Positions 24,144 to 34,161 of a DNA stretch of 64,000 nucleotides are shown here, one piece after another (within the stretch, counting starts at the first letter, position 1; each line of letters starts with the position of its first letter). Origin of the DNA: Nitrospirae bacterium MYbin3 (GTDB taxonomy: Bacteria; Nitrospirota; Thermodesulfovibrionia; Thermodesulfovibrionales; Dissulfurispiraceae). Location: positions 1-64,000 of the forward strand of contig PEAD01000006.1 of NCBI GenBank assembly GCA_002753335.1, read 5' to 3'. Made by a program: the position numbers and the translations under genes. A model generated the notes under the pieces. It did no database searches and had not been told where the DNA came from. It saw only the letters and a program-made list of their open reading frames with translations.

Positions 24144-24428
24144 GTGGCACGAAAATTCCTGGAAACCCTCCAGATACTTGCGATAGAACTTGTGGAACAG
24201 GATTACAATGCAGACAAGACTGTCAGAAAGATCGATGCGCAGGATATAGATTTTATCACCGTAAAGGATGAACTTGCAGAAATTGAGGTATCTAAATTCA
24301 TCGGCGAAGCAGAAATAGATAACATTAATGCGCTTTTGGCGTATGTTCTTATGAAAGACACTGAACTAGGAATAGAAGAGATTTATGCCTATACATTCGG
24401 CAGAGGCAGACAAATCATCTGGAACTGA
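24144..24428 (+). CDS. Small hypothetical protein between dprA and topA
   Basis: I chose the GTG at 24144 because GAAGGAGA lies just upstream; a TTG at 24129 would add five residues and use the ribosome binding site as coding sequence. The 94-residue protein is acidic and helical (ARKFLETLQILAIELVEQD) and has no cysteines or membrane helices. Many bacteria carry smg (DUF494) at this position, but this protein is much shorter and does not clearly match it. The end, YAYTFGRGRQIIW, is aromatic and basic. Function unknown; the location between dprA and topA is the only hint. Confidence 0.7.
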   Translation: MARKFLETLQILAIELVEQDYNADKTVRKIDAQDIDFITVKDELAEIEVSKFIGEAEIDNINALLAYVLMKDTELGIEEIYAYTFGRGRQIIWN

Positions 24429-24450
24429 ATCTTAAGGAGGAATCCTGAAT

Positions 24451-26766
24451 TTGAAATCGCTCGTTATTGTTGAGTCGCCTGCAAAGGCGAAAACCATAAA
24501 CAAAATATTAGGAAAAGATTTTGGGGTCAAAGCCTCTATCGGCCATATAAAAGACCTTCCAAAAAGCGACCTCGGCGTGGATGTTGACAACAACTTCACC
24601 CCTGTTTACCAGGTAATTCCGGGTAAAGATAAGGTGGTAAAAGAGCTCCGGGCCGCTGCGAAAACTGTAGAGTCCATATACATAGCGACAGACCCTGATA
24701 GAGAAGGCGAAGCTATAGCCTATCATATTGCGGAAGAGCTCACTCCCAAAAGATCAAAAAAAGATGCAAAAAAGATATACCGCGTAACCTTTCACGAAAT
24801 AACCGAAAGGGCGGTTAAAGAGGCGATAAAGAATCCGGGTGAAATTGATACCAACAAGGTGGATGCGCAGCAGGCCAGAAGAGTGCTGGACAGGCTTGTC
24901 GGCTACAAACTAAGCCCGTTCCTCTGGCGGAAAGTCCGCAGAGGTTTGAGCGCAGGAAGAGTGCAGTCGGTTGCGGTCAGGCTTGTGGTAGAGAGAGAGA
25001 GGGAGATTGAAGCGTTCAAAAAAGAGGAGTACTGGACGATAGAAGCGGCGCTGCAGCCCGAAGCAGGCTCAGAGAACGCATCGAGAAAATTTACCGCCAA
25101 CCTTTATAAATACGCCGACAGCCTCGTTATAAACAGAGACGGGGAAGAAGGCAAGCGCTTCCTTATAACAAACAGCGATGATGCCCAGAAAATAGCCGGA
25201 GAGCTTGCAGGCAAGAGTTTCTCCCTTTTAAAAATAGACAAGCGCCAGAGAAAAAAGTCTCCATCGCCGCCTTTTACCACAAGCACGCTTCAGCAGGAGG
25301 CTTCAAGAAGACTGCGCTTTGCCGCAAAGAAAACCATGATGACGGCCCAGCAGCTTTACGAAGGAATAGAACTAGGCAGCGAAGGCTCTGTTGGTCTTAT
25401 AACATACATGAGGACAGACTCGTTCAGGGTGGCTCCGGAAGCTCAGGAATGGGCGCGCGAACTGATATCCGAAAGATTCGGCGCTAATTTTGTTCCCGAA
25501 AAACCGCCAACTTATAAAAGCAAAGGCAGTGCTCAGGAAGCTCACGAGGCTGTCCGGCCCACATACCCTGACAAGGCTCCGGATAAGATTAAACCGTTTC
25601 TAAGCAAGGACCAATACAATCTCTACACGCTTATATGGAATCGCTTTATAGCCAGCCAGATGTCGCCTGCACTGCTGGAGCAGACAACCTTTATAATCGG
25701 AACGCAGGAAAACGGCGCTGACATAAAGGGTACCGAACTTAGATCAACCGGAACAATAATCAGCTTTCCCGGGTTTATGGCGCTTTACACAGAAGGCATG
25801 GATGACATTGAAGAGGAGGAAGGCGGCCTGCTGCCATCGCTCAACGAGGGTGAAAAATTAAACCAGCTTGAAATCAAGCCTGCACAGCATTTTACGCAGC
25901 CTCCTCCACGGTATTCCGAAGCAACTCTGGTAAAGATGCTCGAAGAAAAGGGCATCGGCAGACCGAGCACATACGCCGCGATACTCTCAACAATTCAGGA
26001 CAGGAAATACGCGCTAAAAACAGAAGGACGTTTTTCTCCAACCGAACTTGGAGTGATAGTAAACGATCTGCTTATCGAAAAGTTTTCGGAAGTTATAGAC
26101 ATAGGATTCACCGCCAAAATGGAAAACGAGCTCGACGAAATCGAGAACGCCAATATGAACTGGGTGAATGTCATCAACGACTTTTACATACCTTTCAGCA
26201 AAGACCTTACCGAAGCGTTAAAAGACATGGGAAAAGTTACTCCGCAGGATATAGAAACGAGCGAAGTATGCGAAAAATGCCAAAAGCCTATGGTCATAAG
26301 ATGGGGCCGCCACGGAAGGTTTCTTGCATGCTCAGGTTATCCTGAATGTAAAAACACAAAACAGATCGAGAGCGACGGTACGCCAAAGAAAGAGGAGCCT
26401 ACAGAAACAGATGAAGTATGTGACAAATGCGGCTCGCCGATGCTCATTAAAAGGGGCAGGTTCGGCAAATTCCTTGCCTGTTCAAAATACCCTGAATGCA
26501 AAAACGCAAAACCTTTGGCAACCGGCATAAAATGCCCTGAAGACGGCGGTGATATAGTGGAAAGGAAATCCAAGAGGGGCAAGTCCTTCTGGAGCTGCAG
26601 CAACTACCCTAACTGCAAGTTCGCCACCTGGTATAAACCTGTTCAAAAAAACTGTCCTAAATGCAGCTCGCCTTTCTTGGTCGAAAAATGGACCAAGGCA
26701 GGGGACAGCCACCATGAATGCCCTAATAAAGACTGCGACTTCAGAGAAGAGATAACCACGGAATAA
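24451..26766 (+). CDS. topA: DNA topoisomerase I
   Basis: The 771-residue type IA topoisomerase begins with the Toprim domain (SLVIVESPAKAKTI and DPDREGEAIAYH). It has the catalytic Tyr319 in GLITYMRTDS and ends with four zinc-ribbon units. The first three (starting CEKCQKP, CDKCGSP and CPEDGGD) follow the family pattern, and the last is CPKCSSP...CPNKDC. It relaxes negative supercoils. The start codon is TTG at 24451, supported by AAGGAGGAA and by the MKSLVIVESP family start. Cysteines are intact in units 1, 2 and 4, while unit 3 has one Cys in its first pair position and D/G residues in place of the second. Confidence 0.96.
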   Translation: MKSLVIVESPAKAKTINKILGKDFGVKASIGHIKDLPKSDLGVDVDNNFTPVYQVIPGKDKVVKELRAAAKTVESIYIATDPDREGEAIAYHIAEELTPKRSKKDAKKIYRVTFHEITERAVKEAIKNPGEIDTNKVDAQQARRVLDRLVGYKLSPFLWRKVRRGLSAGRVQSVAVRLVVEREREIEAFKKEEYWTIEAALQPEAGSENASRKFTANLYKYADSLVINRDGEEGKRFLITNSDDAQKIAGELAGKSFSLLKIDKRQRKKSPSPPFTTSTLQQEASRRLRFAAKKTMMTAQQLYEGIELGSEGSVGLITYMRTDSFRVAPEAQEWARELISERFGANFVPEKPPTYKSKGSAQEAHEAVRPTYPDKAPDKIKPFLSKDQYNLYTLIWNRFIASQMSPALLEQTTFIIGTQENGADIKGTELRSTGTIISFPGFMALYTEGMDDIEEEEGGLLPSLNEGEKLNQLEIKPAQHFTQPPPRYSEATLVKMLEEKGIGRPSTYAAILSTIQDRKYALKTEGRFSPTELGVIVNDLLIEKFSEVIDIGFTAKMENELDEIENANMNWVNVINDFYIPFSKDLTEALKDMGKVTPQDIETSEVCEKCQKPMVIRWGRHGRFLACSGYPECKNTKQIESDGTPKKEEPTETDEVCDKCGSPMLIKRGRFGKFLACSKYPECKNAKPLATGIKCPEDGGDIVERKSKRGKSFWSCSNYPNCKFATWYKPVQKNCPKCSSPFLVEKWTKAGDSHHECPNKDCDFREEITTE

Positions 26767-26780
26767 GCAGAGGCGGGCTA

Positions 26781-27533
26781 ATAGAGCGTCCTTTTCTCAT
26801 AGGCATCGGCGGCGGCCACAGCGGTTCTGGCAAGACCACGCTCGTAACGGCGCTTATAAAACATCTCACAGGCAATAAAGCAGAGCCTCTTGCTTTTGAA
26901 AAGTTGGGGGCGATTAAATACACCAAGACAGACCTTTTCACATCCATAACCGACGGCGCCCCAACACAGGAAGAAGCTGACAAAGACACCGGCCGCATGC
27001 TCAAAGCGGGAGCTTCAGAAGTTCAATGGGTGCGCTGTCCGAGAGCAGAGATACCCGAAACAATTCCTATGGCTATGGACAGGCTCTCGCACCTTGACTG
27101 TGTTGTGGTAGAAGGCAACAGTGCAATTGAGTTTTTAAAGCCCGATATAGTAATATTTTTATTAGGCTTTTCACGTTCGAAAAGCAAGCCTTCCGCCTTC
27201 TCAGCACTGAAAAATGCGGATATTGTCCTGATGCAGGAAGGCTGTGAAAACGCATTGAAAGACTATCCGGAGATAGAAAAGAAACCGGCTCAATGTCTGA
27301 GTTTTAAATCTTTTGAAGAACTGCCGATAAAAGAACTTTTAAACCTTATGAAAGATACAGCAAACATAAACAGGCTTGAAGAAACACTGAAGCAAAAATC
27401 TGTTGAAGGCAAACTGCCTTGCGGCGCAGCCCGAAAAATAGCAGAAGAACTCGGTCTGTCTTATAAAGAAGTTGGCGATGCGGCCAATGCCTTAAAAATC
27501 AAAATCAAAAACTGCGAACTAGGCTGCTTCTGA
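26781..27533 (+). CDS. MobB-like P-loop NTPase (molybdopterin-guanine dinucleotide type) with apparent ATA start
   Basis: The frame is open from 26730 and contains a clear Walker A (GIGGGHSGSGKTT) before any ATG, GTG or TTG. A standard start at TTG 26904 would delete it. The best-placed codon is ATA at 26781, 7 bases after AGAGG (26769-26773), giving 250 residues starting with ERPFLIGIGGG. MobB-type proteins bind GTP and help attach GMP to molybdopterin; the KDTGRMLKAGA segment fits the family. The C-terminal part (LPCGAARKIAEELG and a terminal NCELGCF) contains three cysteines and resembles a C-terminal extension I have seen in anaerobes. The gene overlaps the ccsA-like gene by one base. The ATA start could be a real rare start or a sequence error. 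Confidence 0.75.
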   Translation: MERPFLIGIGGGHSGSGKTTLVTALIKHLTGNKAEPLAFEKLGAIKYTKTDLFTSITDGAPTQEEADKDTGRMLKAGASEVQWVRCPRAEIPETIPMAMDRLSHLDCVVVEGNSAIEFLKPDIVIFLLGFSRSKSKPSAFSALKNADIVLMQEGCENALKDYPEIEKKPAQCLSFKSFEELPIKELLNLMKDTANINRLEETLKQKSVEGKLPCGAARKIAEELGLSYKEVGDAANALKIKIKNCELGCF

Positions 27534-28348
27534 TGGGAACTCTGCTTTTTGAACTCGCCCTCACCTTTTATTTTGCAGCCGCCATAATCAGCGTTGTAGA
27601 ACTCTTCAGGGGAACTAAAGAAGCCTCACGCCTTACATTCTACGCCACCTGCACCGGTTTTGCGATGCATACCGCATGCATCCTCTTTAGATATTTCAGC
27701 GCCGGACATCTCCCTATAACAAGCATGCACGAAGCATCATCGTTTTTCGCATGGTGCATAGTGTTCATATACTTTTTGCTCGAATACCAATACAAAATCG
27801 GCCTTATAGGCTCCTTCATACTTCCGGTAGTTTTTGTGCTGATGCTTTCATCATCCGTTCTTCCTAGACAGATGATGCCTCTGGATCCTGTGCTGCAAAG
27901 CTACTGGCTCGGAATACATACGCTGCTTGCATTTCTCGGCAATGCGGCATTCGCAACCGCTTTCGGCATCAGCATAATGTATCTGATACAGGAGCATCAC
28001 CTCAAATCAAAACACCTGCATGGCCTGTTCCAGAGGCTTCCGAGCATACAGGTGCTTGATGAAATAAACTACAAGCTCATATCTATCGGATTTCCGCTGC
28101 TGACGCTAGCGATAATCACCGGAATAATATGGGCAAATAACGCATGGGGCAGCTACTGGAGATGGGACCCAAAAGAAGTCTGGTCAATGATCACATGGCT
28201 TATCTACGCACTGATTCTCCACATCAGGCTCACCGCAGGCTGGCGCGGCAAAAAGGCTGCGATACTTTCGATACTCGGCTTTGTTGTCGTGATGTTCACA
28301 TTCTTTGGTGTTAATCTTCTGCTAAAAAGCGTGCATATATTCAAATGA
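27533..28348 (+). CDS. Cytochrome c assembly protein of the CcsA/HemX type
   Basis: This 271-residue membrane protein has about eight helices and the tryptophan-rich haem-handling motif WGSYWRWDPKEVW (about 203-215), with His residues in surrounding helices. CcsA delivers haem for c-type cytochrome maturation in system II. Shorter relatives called HemX lie directly before hemA and influence glutamyl-tRNA reductase levels. Here the gene overlaps hemA by 4 bases (ATGA), so either role fits. A ccsB/ResB partner is not in the window. The start is the ATG in TGATGG, overlapping the MobB-like stop. Confidence 0.88.
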   Translation: MGTLLFELALTFYFAAAIISVVELFRGTKEASRLTFYATCTGFAMHTACILFRYFSAGHLPITSMHEASSFFAWCIVFIYFLLEYQYKIGLIGSFILPVVFVLMLSSSVLPRQMMPLDPVLQSYWLGIHTLLAFLGNAAFATAFGISIMYLIQEHHLKSKHLHGLFQRLPSIQVLDEINYKLISIGFPLLTLAIITGIIWANNAWGSYWRWDPKEVWSMITWLIYALILHIRLTAGWRGKKAAILSILGFVVVMFTFFGVNLLLKSVHIFK

Positions 28349-29619
28349 AGGTTTTGGTCATAGGTCTCAACCACAAGACTGCTGATGTGGAGGTGAGAGA
28401 GAAGCTTGCTTTTAACGGAGAAAAGCTTGAACTGGGAGTGCTCCGGCTTAGAGAAATCCCCGAAGTAAAAGAGGTCTCTGTGCTTTCGACCTGCAACAGG
28501 GTCGAAATGTATATATGCGCAATCGACACAGAATCTGCAATAGAAAAAATAAAACTCTTCTTGGCCGAATTCCACAACTTAAACAGAAGCAGTTTCGATC
28601 CCCACTTATACATACTTTCGGAAACAGAAGCGGTACGCCACATATTCAGAGTGGCTTCAAGCCTTGATTCCATGGTGCTCGGAGAGCCTCAGATACTGGG
28701 GCAGCTAAAAGATGCCTTCGATTTCTCGCTCGAGAAAAAAACAACCGGCGTCATGATGAACAAGCTGATGAAGAAGGCGATATCCACCGCAAAGAGAGTG
28801 CGCACCGAAACACGCATCGCCGAAAACGCAGTTTCGATAAGTTTTGCGGCGGTCGAGCTTGCAAGAAAAATTTTCAAAGAACTTTCAGGCACCTCCTGCA
28901 TGCTTCTGGGCGCGGGAGAAATGGCAGAGCTTGCGGCGCGACATCTTGTAAACAACGGTGTTTCAAATGTCATGGTGGCAAACAGAACCTACGAACGCGG
29001 ATGCGAACTGGCGAAAGAGTTTAAAGGCAAACCGGTCAAATACGAGGATTTCATAAATGAACTTGTCCATGTAGATATAATCATATGTTCCACCGGCGCA
29101 CCGACTTATGTGCTGAAAAAAGAGCATATGCATAAAGTTATGAAAGAGAGGCGGCACAAACCTGTCTTTCTCATAGATATTTCTGTACCTCGAAATATAG
29201 ACCCAGAGATAAACAATCTTGACAGCGTCTACCTATACAATGTAGATGATCTACAGGAAGTCATTGACACAAACATACTCGAAAGGCAAAAAGAGGCAGC
29301 AAAAGCAGAGGCTATAGTTCTCGAAGAAGTCGAAAAGTTTGTGAAGTGGGTGTCATCTCTTGATTCCGTGCCGGTAATCGTAGCGTTGAGGCAAAAAGCG
29401 GAAGAGATTAAAAAAGAGGAGCTCGAAAAGCTCAAAAACAAACTGCCAAACATTGATGAGGCCACAATGAAGGCCCTCGAATACACAGCCGGAGCAATAG
29501 TAAACAAATTGATACATCCACCTACGGCCGCTATGAAAGACGATTCGAATGATAGGGATGAGGCTGTCGCGCTTATAAAGAAAATCTACGGTATAAATGG
29601 AGACGACGGTGAAGAATAA
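28345..29619 (+). CDS. hemA: Glutamyl-tRNA reductase
   Basis: This 424-residue enzyme makes glutamate-1-semialdehyde from glutamyl-tRNA, the first step of tetrapyrrole synthesis by the C5 route. It has the catalytic Cys50 in LSTCNRVEMY, the GLNHKTADVEVREKL start, the SLDSMVLGEPQILGQ segment, a Rossmann NADPH site (LLGAGEMAELAARH) and a C-terminal dimer domain. It opens the hemA-hemC-cobA/hemD block and overlaps its neighbours at both ends, which points to one tightly coupled operon. Confidence 0.97.
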   Translation: MKVLVIGLNHKTADVEVREKLAFNGEKLELGVLRLREIPEVKEVSVLSTCNRVEMYICAIDTESAIEKIKLFLAEFHNLNRSSFDPHLYILSETEAVRHIFRVASSLDSMVLGEPQILGQLKDAFDFSLEKKTTGVMMNKLMKKAISTAKRVRTETRIAENAVSISFAAVELARKIFKELSGTSCMLLGAGEMAELAARHLVNNGVSNVMVANRTYERGCELAKEFKGKPVKYEDFINELVHVDIIICSTGAPTYVLKKEHMHKVMKERRHKPVFLIDISVPRNIDPEINNLDSVYLYNVDDLQEVIDTNILERQKEAAKAEAIVLEEVEKFVKWVSSLDSVPVIVALRQKAEEIKKEELEKLKNKLPNIDEATMKALEYTAGAIVNKLIHPPTAAMKDDSNDRDEAVALIKKIYGINGDDGEE

Positions 29620-30553
29620 AATTATCATAGGCACAAGAAGCAGCAAATTGGCTCTCTGGCAGGCCGAATGGATAAAGTCAAAGCTTCAGAAACTCAACCC
29701 CAATCTTGAAATCGAACTAAATAAAATTAAGACTACGGGCGACAAGATACTCGACGTGCCTCTCGCAAAGGTCGGAGGCAAAGGACTTTTCGTTAAAGAG
29801 ATAGAAGAGGCAATGCTCAGGAATGAAGCCGACTTAGCTGTCCACAGCATGAAGGATGTGCCGACCGACTTTCCCGAAAACCTTCATCTTGCTGTAATCA
29901 CAAAAAGAGAAGATCCGCGAGACGCTTTTATAACGCCATCCGGCAGCAATAAGTCAGCAGTCAAAAGTTTCAAAGACCTTCCTAACGGCGCGAAGGTTGG
30001 GACCAGCAGCCTAAGGCGCGCCTGCCAGTTGCTAAGCATCCGGCCTGATTTAAAAATCGAACAACTCAGAGGAAACCTCGATACAAGATTAAAAAAACTG
30101 GATGAAGGCCTTTTCGATGCGATAATTTTGGCAGCCGCAGGAGTTAATCGGCTGGGCTGGGCTGACAGAATAACCGAACTGCTGGAGCCTGAAATCAGTC
30201 TGCCCGCCATTGGGCAGGGTGCAGTAGGAATAGAATGCAGGATTGACGACAAATTCATAAACGATTTAATACAGCAACTCGACCATAAAGAAACATCCAT
30301 CTGCGTCCGCGCAGAGAGGGCATGCCTCAAGAAATTAGAAGGCGGATGTCAGGTGCCGATAGCGGCTTATGCTCGCTTAACAGACGGGAAAATTTCTATT
30401 AATGGGTTGGTGGGAAGCGTATCCGGCGAACGCATCATCCGAGCCTCATACTCTGGAAGCCTTGATAATCCTGAATCCCTCGGCATCGCGCTAGCCGAAG
30501 ACCTCCTTTCAAAAGGAGCCAAAGAGATATTGGCCGAAGTCTATGCCAAGTAA
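29609..30553 (+). CDS. hemC: Hydroxymethylbilane synthase (porphobilinogen deaminase)
   Basis: This enzyme joins four porphobilinogens into hydroxymethylbilane. It has IIIGTRSSKLALWQAEWI at the start, HSMKDVPTDFP, GTSSLRRACQLL, and the dipyrromethane-binding Cys in LEGGCQVPIAAYA. I prefer the GTG at 29609, which has GGAG 6 bases upstream and gives the typical short N-terminus (314 residues). An ATG at 29597 would add four residues. The start lies inside the end of hemA, and the end overlaps cobA-hemD by 11 bases. Confidence 0.94.
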   Translation: MKNKIIIGTRSSKLALWQAEWIKSKLQKLNPNLEIELNKIKTTGDKILDVPLAKVGGKGLFVKEIEEAMLRNEADLAVHSMKDVPTDFPENLHLAVITKREDPRDAFITPSGSNKSAVKSFKDLPNGAKVGTSSLRRACQLLSIRPDLKIEQLRGNLDTRLKKLDEGLFDAIILAAAGVNRLGWADRITELLEPEISLPAIGQGAVGIECRIDDKFINDLIQQLDHKETSICVRAERACLKKLEGGCQVPIAAYARLTDGKISINGLVGSVSGERIIRASYSGSLDNPESLGIALAEDLLSKGAKEILAEVYAK

Positions 30554-32084
30554 AGGCAAAGTCTATTTGATAGGAGCCGGCCCCGGCGACATAGGACTTA
30601 TGACAGTGAAGGGTCTGCGCTGTCTGAAAAAAGCTCAAGCGGTAGTCTATGATTTTCATCTCAACGCGCAGATACTAAACTACATAGACCACGACGCAGA
30701 ATTCATCTATGCAGGAAAGCGCGGCGGCCACCATGCCATGACGCAGGACGAGATAAACCGCGCCATCGTCGAAAAAGCGAAAGAAGGCAAAATCGTCTGC
30801 AGACTTAAAGGCGGCGACCCTTTTGTATTCGGACGCGGCGGAGAAGAAGCCGAAGCGCTCGTTGCCGAAGGCATAGCTTTCGAAGTGGTTCCGGGAGTGA
30901 GTTCATCCATAGCTGCTCCTGCTTACGCAGGAATACCTCTGACCCACAGAAACTACTCATCCTCATTTGCTGTAATAACCGGCAACGAAGATATAACAAA
31001 ACCCGAAAGTACGATTGACTGGTCAAAATTATCGTCCGGCTTCGACACCCTTGTGTTCCTGATGGGCATAAAAAATATCAGCGCTATAACGTCAAAGCTC
31101 ATCGAGCACGGCAAGAATCCGCAAACGCCCGCCGCAGTAGTAAGATGGGGTACAAGGCCTGATCAAAAGACCGTAGTAAGCACAATTAAAGACATAGCTG
31201 AACTTATAAGCGAAGAGAATATTAAACCGCCTGCTGTGATGGTCATCGGAGACGTCGTAAAGCTGAGAGAAACCCTGAATTGGTACGAGAAAAAACCTCT
31301 GTTCGGCCATAGAATACTCATCACCCGCGAATACTCCTCAGACTATGAACCACTTGAAGATTTAGGTGCAGAGATATTCGAGTTCCCGACCATCAAAACC
31401 GTGCCGCCCGAAGATTACGCCGAACTGGATGCGGCCATAGCAAAAATAGAAACATACAACTGGATTATCTTCACAAGCGCAAATGGCTTTAAATATTTCA
31501 TAAAAAGATTTGTGAAAAGCGGCAGGGACATTAGAGATATGAAAGGCGTGAAAATTTGCGCCATCGGATCAAAAACAGCAGAATTGATTAATAGCTACGC
31601 GCTGAAAGTAGATTTAATCCCTGATGAATTCAATGCAGAGGGACTTATAACAGCATTTAGTCAGCAATCGACAGCAGTCGATAGTCTAAAAGGCATGAAA
31701 TTTCTGCTTCCACGTGCAGAGACGGCAAGAAAAATATTCCCTCAAAAAGCCAGAGAACTCGGAGCAGAAATAGACGTACCCACAGCCTACCGAACTGTTA
31801 AGCCCGAGAAACATGGTAAACGCCTCATACGTTTTTTGAAAGAAGGCAGAATTTCTATCGCCACATTCACAAGCGCAGCCACCTTCAACAATTTCACGGA
31901 CATGCTCGGACAAGATGTAGTGGAATTTCTAAAACACTCTGCCATTGCAGTAATTGGCCCGGTTACGGCAAAGGCTGTAGAGAAATCAGGCCTGAAAGTT
32001 TCGATAATGCCAGAAACAGCAACCATTAACGCGATGGTCGAAAAGATAATAGCTTGGGCAAGCCAAGATAAATCGGCATCATAA
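30543..32084 (+). CDS. Fused uroporphyrinogen-III C-methyltransferase / uroporphyrinogen-III synthase
   Basis: The 513-residue protein joins two enzymes. Residues 1-245 are a CobA/SUMT-type methyltransferase with VYLIGAGPGDIGLMTVKGL, CRLKGGDPFVFGRGGEE, VVPGVSSSIAAPAYAGIPLT and a late PAAVVRWGTRPDQ. Residues about 255-510 are a HemD domain (GHRILITREYSS, IIFTSANGFKYF, IATFTSAATFNNF). Together they turn hydroxymethylbilane into uroporphyrinogen III and then precorrin-2, leading to sirohaem, haem d1 or cobalamin. The fusion is common in Gram-positive and many anaerobic bacteria. The gene is the last of the tetrapyrrole block. Confidence 0.95.
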   Translation: MPSKGKVYLIGAGPGDIGLMTVKGLRCLKKAQAVVYDFHLNAQILNYIDHDAEFIYAGKRGGHHAMTQDEINRAIVEKAKEGKIVCRLKGGDPFVFGRGGEEAEALVAEGIAFEVVPGVSSSIAAPAYAGIPLTHRNYSSSFAVITGNEDITKPESTIDWSKLSSGFDTLVFLMGIKNISAITSKLIEHGKNPQTPAAVVRWGTRPDQKTVVSTIKDIAELISEENIKPPAVMVIGDVVKLRETLNWYEKKPLFGHRILITREYSSDYEPLEDLGAEIFEFPTIKTVPPEDYAELDAAIAKIETYNWIIFTSANGFKYFIKRFVKSGRDIRDMKGVKICAIGSKTAELINSYALKVDLIPDEFNAEGLITAFSQQSTAVDSLKGMKFLLPRAETARKIFPQKARELGAEIDVPTAYRTVKPEKHGKRLIRFLKEGRISIATFTSAATFNNFTDMLGQDVVEFLKHSAIAVIGPVTAKAVEKSGLKVSIMPETATINAMVEKIIAWASQDKSAS

Positions 32085-32094
32085 GATTTATCTT
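32065..32094 (+). terminator. Weak terminator-like hairpin after cobA-hemD
   Basis: AAGATAAATC (32065-32074) and GATTTATCTT (32085-32094) form a perfect 10-base stem. The loop contains the cobA-hemD stop codon. The stem is AT-rich and no long T run follows, so its strength as a terminator is doubtful. Confidence 0.35.
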
Positions 32095-32140
32095 CTTACA
32101 CTTACAACTAACATTGCGGGAAAGATAAAACTACCTTTTT

Positions 32141-34072
32141 CTACTTTTTAGTTTTTAACTGATCCAGTCCGGCAATAACCTGTTTAGATGTTTCTTTCAT
32201 CTGCCCATACAGTTCACGAGCAGTGAGGGGGTCCGTTTCCATTAGCGCCTTTTTTGCAACCGCATGAAATATCTTGTGGGCTTCTTCAATGCCGGTAAAA
32301 GCATTGCTGCTGCCAAACATTTCTCTGCCATTTGTGTAGTACCATTTGCCCATACGGCAGCTGGTATGATCAGCTATCTTGTTGGGATCAAGTTTTGTTA
32401 TTCCCATAAGATGAGCAAAAACTTTGGCCGAGAAGATAAGATGATCTGTCTTTACAAGATCGAGAAAGAAATCTGTGTCCATATGGTACTGCATTTTAGA
32501 TGTGCGATCGCGGAAATCACTGATACTGAGTACAAGCCGCACTCCCTGTTGAAGCGCACTTTCGGATTCTATTGCTCCTTCGCCTGATATCGCCAGACTG
32601 ATATCTGCGCTTTCGGCTACGCCGCTTGCGACCTGAGAAAGTTCATTCATAGCGTTTGTAATTTCTAAAACATGATTCCTGGTGTCTTGGGCATTTGAAA
32701 CTATACTGGTAAAAGTCTCGCTTATCAGGCCCAACTGATTAAAGACCTCCATCAGGTCTCCGCTGGCTGTCGACATCTTGGCATTAGTATTGACCGATTC
32801 TTTCTGTATTTCTGTTATCTGACCCGATATCTCGGTCGTGGCCTTTATGGTTCTCTCGGCAAGTTTACGGACCTCATCCGCTACCACCGCAAATCCCCTG
32901 CCCTGCTCTCCTGCTCGCGCAGCTTCTATGGCAGCATTGAGAGCCAAAAGATTTGTTTGGTCTGCGATGTCCGTAATTGTTACGACCACACTTTGTATAC
33001 CGGTTATTTTGTTGCTGAGAGAATTGATATTGTCTCCCAAGTCGCTGATGGTAGCGATAAAGGCATCCATAACTTTTTGGGCTTCTCCCAGCACATTCTC
33101 ACCTTCATTCGCAGAGTCGGCAGTCTTGACAGTAAGCTCTGAAGTGTTCTTTATGTTAGATGTTATACCGCCGACAGTGCTCGCCATTTCGGTCGAAGAA
33201 GTGGCGGTCCGGCTTGATTCATCAAGCTGTTTTTTTGCGTCCGCAAGCCCCTTTTCCTGACGGTCCAACAGAACTTCCAGCGTTGGCATCATAACATTCA
33301 CCGAACCTAGTATATCAATACCCATCCCGTTGAGGGTTTTCTTCATTACATGTATGTTCTTGGCAAGCTCTCCAATTTCATCATCCGCAAATTTAAATCT
33401 ATCGGCCTGTTTAGGGGTATCGATGTTTCCCTTCGCCACTTCCTGAATAATCTCTAGTATTTTATTAAGCGGCTTATTTATTGATTTGCGAATATAGAAT
33501 CCTATGACAATAGATATAGCAAGTGCGATAGTGATTATTGCACCAGCAATTTTAAGAAAGCTTATCAACTTTTCTTTTCTTGCTTCGGCCTCTTTCTCTT
33601 CTTCCAAAACATAGTTATTCGCTACAGATAAAGTTTCGGTGCCAATCTTGTCGAAACTTTCCATCACCTTGTTGCCCTTCTCCCAGCTTGAGGAATAGGC
33701 ATCAACCATTTCATTCCCTGTTTTCCACATTTCATTTAGCAGCTTTTTGAGCAATTCAAGATTTTTGATATGCTCTTTTTTTTCAGAATCAACCTTTATG
33801 ATCGCATCTACATCTTTCAATGCCTTTTCTAAAGCAGGTTTGGCTTCATTGTTTATAACATTTTTATCTTTGGTCAAAGATGCATCGGTAAAAAACTGCC
33901 ATACTTTTGATGCATTAAGCTGCATGTCTTTTGCTATCTTAATCTCATCCTGCTGTTCTGTGTACTCCGAAATCTGGTGATGCATATATCTCGCAAAAAA
34001 GATGAAGAGTATAACTGCCAGTATCTGGAGCGCCGATATAATCAATAATTTTTTATTTACCGTAATCTTCAT
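32141..34072 (-). CDS. Methyl-accepting chemotaxis protein with C-terminal zinc-binding CZB domain
   Basis: The 643-residue chemoreceptor has a membrane helix at about 7-27, a periplasmic helical bundle to about 170, a second helix at about 172-195, HAMP, and a signalling domain with the hairpin tip [20 protein letters not shown]. The end (about 540-640) is a CZB domain with [22 protein letters not shown] and HKIFHAV, which supply the His and Cys zinc ligands. CZB domains sense zinc or hypochlorite in other bacteria. It follows the Cache-type receptor on the same strand with a gap of about 90 bases, so they may be co-transcribed. Confidence 0.93.
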   Translation of the reverse strand: MKITVNKKLLIISALQILAVILFIFFARYMHHQISEYTEQQDEIKIAKDMQLNASKVWQFFTDASLTKDKNVINNEAKPALEKALKDVDAIIKVDSEKKEHIKNLELLKKLLNEMWKTGNEMVDAYSSSWEKGNKVMESFDKIGTETLSVANNYVLEEEKEAEARKEKLISFLKIAGAIITIALAISIVIGFYIRKSINKPLNKILEIIQEVAKGNIDTPKQADRFKFADDEIGELAKNIHVMKKTLNGMGIDILGSVNVMMPTLEVLLDRQEKGLADAKKQLDESSRTATSSTEMASTVGGITSNIKNTSELTVKTADSANEGENVLGEAQKVMDAFIATISDLGDNINSLSNKITGIQSVVVTITDIADQTNLLALNAAIEAARAGEQGRGFAVVADEVRKLAERTIKATTEISGQITEIQKESVNTNAKMSTASGDLMEVFNQLGLISETFTSIVSNAQDTRNHVLEITNAMNELSQVASGVAESADISLAISGEGAIESESALQQGVRLVLSISDFRDRTSKMQYHMDTDFFLDLVKTDHLIFSAKVFAHLMGITKLDPNKIADHTSCRMGKWYYTNGREMFGSSNAFTGIEEAHKIFHAVAKKALMETDPLTARELYGQMKETSKQVIAGLDQLKTKK

Positions 34073-34161
34073 GACATTTCTCCTAAGTATAACTTCATTA
34101 TTATAAAAACCAAGCCTGCACTCAAAAATTTAATAGAAGCCCCTTTGGTAATATACCATCT

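Noticed and set aside
24142-24157. TGGCACG resembling a sigma54 -24 element
   Set aside because: The -12 position reads TTCC, not TTGC, and the site lies within the start of a coding region.
26904-27533. Short form of the MobB-like protein from TTG 26904
   Set aside because: It would remove the Walker A motif that is clearly coded in frame upstream.
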